A DNA stretch of 64,000 nt, from the NCBI GenBank assembly GCA_964397625.1, contig CAYNJT010000001.1, positions 1-64,000 of the forward strand. Direction: 5' to 3'. Below are positions 62,229 through 64,000 of this stretch, piece by piece. The position numbers and the translations under genes were made by a program. Below the pieces are notes generated by a model. The model was given only the letters and a program-made list of their open reading frames with translations, was not told the origin of the DNA and made no database searches. The first letter of the stretch is position 1; each line of letters starts with the position of its first letter. Source of the stretch: Leptolinea sp964397625. GTDB lineage: Bacteria > Chloroflexota > Anaerolineae > Anaerolineales > Anaerolineaceae.

Positions 62229-62687
62229 TCATTTCTCTTTGAGCGGTTTTGAAAACGTGTACTGTGTCTTGGTGATCGCGTACCCCGATTTCTGATAAAA
62301 CCGATGGGCATCTTCACGAATGATATTGGAGCGCAGACGGATTATGCTGCAATCCATTTCGCGCGCCCAGGTTTCCGCCGCTGATAAGAGCGATTTACCC
62401 AATCCAAGCCGCCTGAGCTGTTTGTCTACCACCAACCCACCGATCTCTGCCACAGTACCAGATTCCAATGAGGTGTGTTTGAACACGTGGATATACCCGG
62501 CAGCGGGTTGTCCGGGCAGGTCAATCACATAGATCGCCTGATCTGATGCGGAAGATATGGCAGTCATTCTGTCCCGCATTTCCTCGGTGGAACTTGGATA
62601 TCCCAATTGCTCTGCCAGTGAACAGATTGAGGTCAGATCTTCGATGGTTGCCCGACGGACAACCGGTAGGTCAGTGTACCTAGTCAT
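62229..62687 (-). CDS. GNAT-family N-acetyltransferase
   Basis: 152 residues. Acetyl-CoA-binding motif A is LVVDKQLRRLGLGKSLL (V-x-x-x-x-R-x-x-G-x-G-type loop), followed by a CxxIRLRSNI strand and FYQKSGYAI near the C-terminus, as in the Acetyltransf_1 group. The substrate is unknown (small amines, peptides or antibiotics). It is convergent with the ccm operon and divergent from the MFS gene, and could share regulation with the latter. Confidence 0.87.
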   Translation of the reverse strand: MTRYTDLPVVRRATIEDLTSICSLAEQLGYPSSTEEMRDRMTAISSASDQAIYVIDLPGQPAAGYIHVFKHTSLESGTVAEIGGLVVDKQLRRLGLGKSLLSAAETWAREMDCSIIRLRSNIIREDAHRFYQKSGYAITKTQYTFSKPLKEK

Positions 62688-62726
62688 GTGTTGAATTATA
62701 CAAATTTTCCGGCATATTCTATATCA

Positions 62727-62785
62727 TTGACAAGCGTATTAATCGTGCTATTATATATACGTAGTCAATAAACTACGTATAGGAG
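62727..62785 (+). promoter_or_regulatory. promoter and perfect operator palindrome of the MFS pump
   Basis: TTGACA (62727-62732), a 17-nt spacer and a TA-rich -10 (62750-62755), followed by a perfect 10-bp inverted repeat TATACGTAGT (62756-62765) and ACTACGTATA (62772-62781) with a 6-nt centre. The repeat touches the AGGAG ribosome site (62781-62785). It fits a TetR- or MarR-like repressor site over the start of transcription, or an RNA hairpin masking the ribosome site. Confidence 0.6.
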
Positions 62786-62790
62786 ATATA

Positions 62791-64000
62791 ATGAATTCGG
62801 TTTTTAAGAAGAAAGCGCTGTGGATTTTGGGAACTGCTGAATTGGTAAGTGGAATAGGTGACTGGATTACCATGATGGCTGTGCTGGCCATGCTGGTGTT
62901 TCGGGGCGGTGGTGGGGTGATGGCCAGCAGCGGGGTTTTTCTGGCTGGACTGCTGCCCACCCTGTTTGTCAGTCCGCTGGCCGGGTGGATGGTTGACCGG
63001 ATCAACCGGAAAACATTGCTAATCGGCAGTCAATTGCTCGCCGGAGTGGTGGTTTGCGGTCTTTTCTTTACCACTCGCATTGAATTGATCTATGCCATTC
63101 TGGCTCTGGAGGCTGTGGTGCTTTCTGTTATCGCTCCCACCCGCCAGGCAGTCATCCCGGACCTCGTTTCGCGGGATGAACTTCCCAGGGCGAATGCCTT
63201 CCTTCAGCAACTGGCCGGACTGGTTAAGGTTTTCGCTCCGGTAATGGCGGGGATGGTACTTGGCGTGATGGATCCTCATACGGCCATTTTATTTGATGCC
63301 GCTTCGTTTTTCCTTGGGGCTGGAATCCTGCTATTTCTGCCTTCACTGCCGGCACGCTCGAATACACAACCTTCACAAAAATCGTCTGTGGCGGTCAGCC
63401 CGATTGTTGTCTTAAAGAATATTCCCCAACTCCAAATCCTCTTTTCGGGAGTTTTCATTGCCATTCTGGCAATTGTCGGATTTGACGTGCTGTCATCCAT
63501 CTTTACCCGCGATGTCCTGCATCAGGGAGAAAAAGTCTATGGTATGGCTATCAGTCTGGTGGGCATTGGTTCATTATTCGCCACTATGGTGGTGATGTTC
63601 CGTAAGACCGCTGGAAACCCGTGGAAAGACATTGTGATCGGATTTTTCCTGCTTACTATTATCCCGCTTACCCTGGTTATCGCACTTCAATTTCAAGACG
63701 TGCAACTGGCACAGACCTTATTATTGGCTGCCTGCCTGGTAGGCGGCATTGGGAATGGTTTGGTGCACGTGCAGATTGGAACCATCATGCAGCTACTCAC
63801 CCCGCGAGACATCCTTGGGCAGGTGGGCGGTTGGATGCAAACGGTAATGGTTTGCGGGCAATTAATTGGTCTGTTGTTGACGCCCGCGCTGGTACCAGCC
63901 ATAGTCGCCATGGATGTCTACTTCCTGGGAATGGTGATTTTGATGGGATTACTCATACTGTTCCTCTCCAGTCAAATCTTTGGTAAAAATGGATTAATTA
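62791..64000 (+). CDS. MFS transporter (MFS_3/efflux), cut by window end
   Basis: At least 403 residues, no stop before 64000. About twelve membrane segments. The start MNSVFKKKALWILG is followed by LVSGIGDWITMMAVL and the loop 2-3 motif AGWMVDRINRKTLL (about 69-82), and APTRQAVIPDLVSRDELPRANAF is typical of MFS_3 drug and siderophore exporters. It is a homologue in type of the pump at 40761-42011. AGGAG precedes the ATG at good spacing. Tight control is suggested by the palindrome in its promoter. The substrate is unknown. Confidence 0.88.
   Translation, partial: MNSVFKKKALWILGTAELVSGIGDWITMMAVLAMLVFRGGGGVMASSGVFLAGLLPTLFVSPLAGWMVDRINRKTLLIGSQLLAGVVVCGLFFTTRIELIYAILALEAVVLSVIAPTRQAVIPDLVSRDELPRANAFLQQLAGLVKVFAPVMAGMVLGVMDPHTAILFDAASFFLGAGILLFLPSLPARSNTQPSQKSSVAVSPIVVLKNIPQLQILFSGVFIAILAIVGFDVLSSIFTRDVLHQGEKVYGMAISLVGIGSLFATMVVMFRKTAGNPWKDIVIGFFLLTIIPLTLVIALQFQDVQLAQTLLLAACLVGGIGNGLVHVQIGTIMQLLTPRDILGQVGGWMQTVMVCGQLIGLLLTPALVPAIVAMDVYFLGMVILMGLLILFLSSQIFGKNGLI

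Noticed and set aside
1..64000. CRISPR arrays, prophage, integrase or transposase genes
   Set aside because: No regularly spaced repeats and no recombinase, capsid or transposase motifs were found in any frame.

Overview
The window looks like a chromosomal contig from a member of the Chloroflexota, most likely class Anaerolineae. This is inferred from family content and architecture (translin-like protein, BTAD/AAA/TPR giant regulator, SorC regulator, B-box membrane protein, many Ser/Thr/Pro-rich lipoproteins, a PP2C-like/propeller membrane protein), not from a marker-gene tree. A run of 100 N at 35168-35267, flanked by near-identical repeats, shows a scaffolded draft or metagenome assembly. 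I see no prophage, transposase gene or CRISPR array. Coding density is high and most genes are vertical-type housekeeping or envelope genes.

Layout. 1-2.6 kb: a small membrane protein and an OmpR-type two-component pair (+). 2.6-5.8 kb: a minus-strand run of small enzymes (GlcG-like, deazaflavin-dependent nitroreductase-like, MBL hydrolase, flavodoxin, CPBP protease). 5.9-7.9 kb: a SorC-type regulator with a palindromic operator, and a ComEC-like MBL protein. 8.0-9.8 kb: the SRP RNA gene with a near-consensus promoter, then two methyltransferases. 9.9-17.6 kb: an orphan GAF histidine kinase, a YedY-like molybdoenzyme, a LysM protein and a lipoprotein divergently transcribed around a perfect palindrome, a large PP2C-like/propeller membrane protein, an S51 peptidase and Hsp20. 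17.8-22.3 kb: a small conserved protein, a cysteine-desulfurase-like enzyme, tRNA-Arg(CCU), a lipoprotein, an unassigned structured RNA locus with its own promoter and terminator, and an MFS pump. 22.4-35 kb: B3/B4 protein, dnaE, PhzF, a GT87-like membrane protein, nth, a propeller lipoprotein and a HerA-like ATPase.

35-43.3 kb: the assembly gap with repeats, then a recR-ybaB-dnaX-DUF1992-lamin-tail operon (-), a YacP-like NYN protein (+), a strongly structured intergenic element, an ITPase-like enzyme, an MFS pump, a PAP2 phosphatase and an ICMT-like methyltransferase. 43.4-53.7 kb: mutS2 (+) facing a minus-strand genome-maintenance operon read ssb, translin, nadK, B-box protein, recN, giant BTAD regulator. 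53.9-62.2 kb: a complete system I cytochrome c maturation operon (ccmE, F, H, a TlpA/CcmG thioredoxin, a zinc-ribbon protein, a diheme c lipoprotein, ccmA, B, C and a 48-residue CcmD-like protein) using the CxxxY type of CcmE. 62.2-64 kb: a GNAT acetyltransferase and an MFS pump, cut by the window end, whose promoter overlaps a perfect 10-bp palindrome.

How the genes work together: DNA replication and repair genes (dnaE, dnaX, recR, mutS2, recN, ssb, nth) occur in three clusters. The Ccm block forms a self-contained heme export and attachment pathway with its own c-type lipoprotein. Many extracytoplasmic lipoproteins and sensors suggest an envelope-centred lifestyle. The items I consider least explained are the RNA locus at 20725-20973 (-), the folded element at 39599-39755 and the tandem repeat around the N gap.
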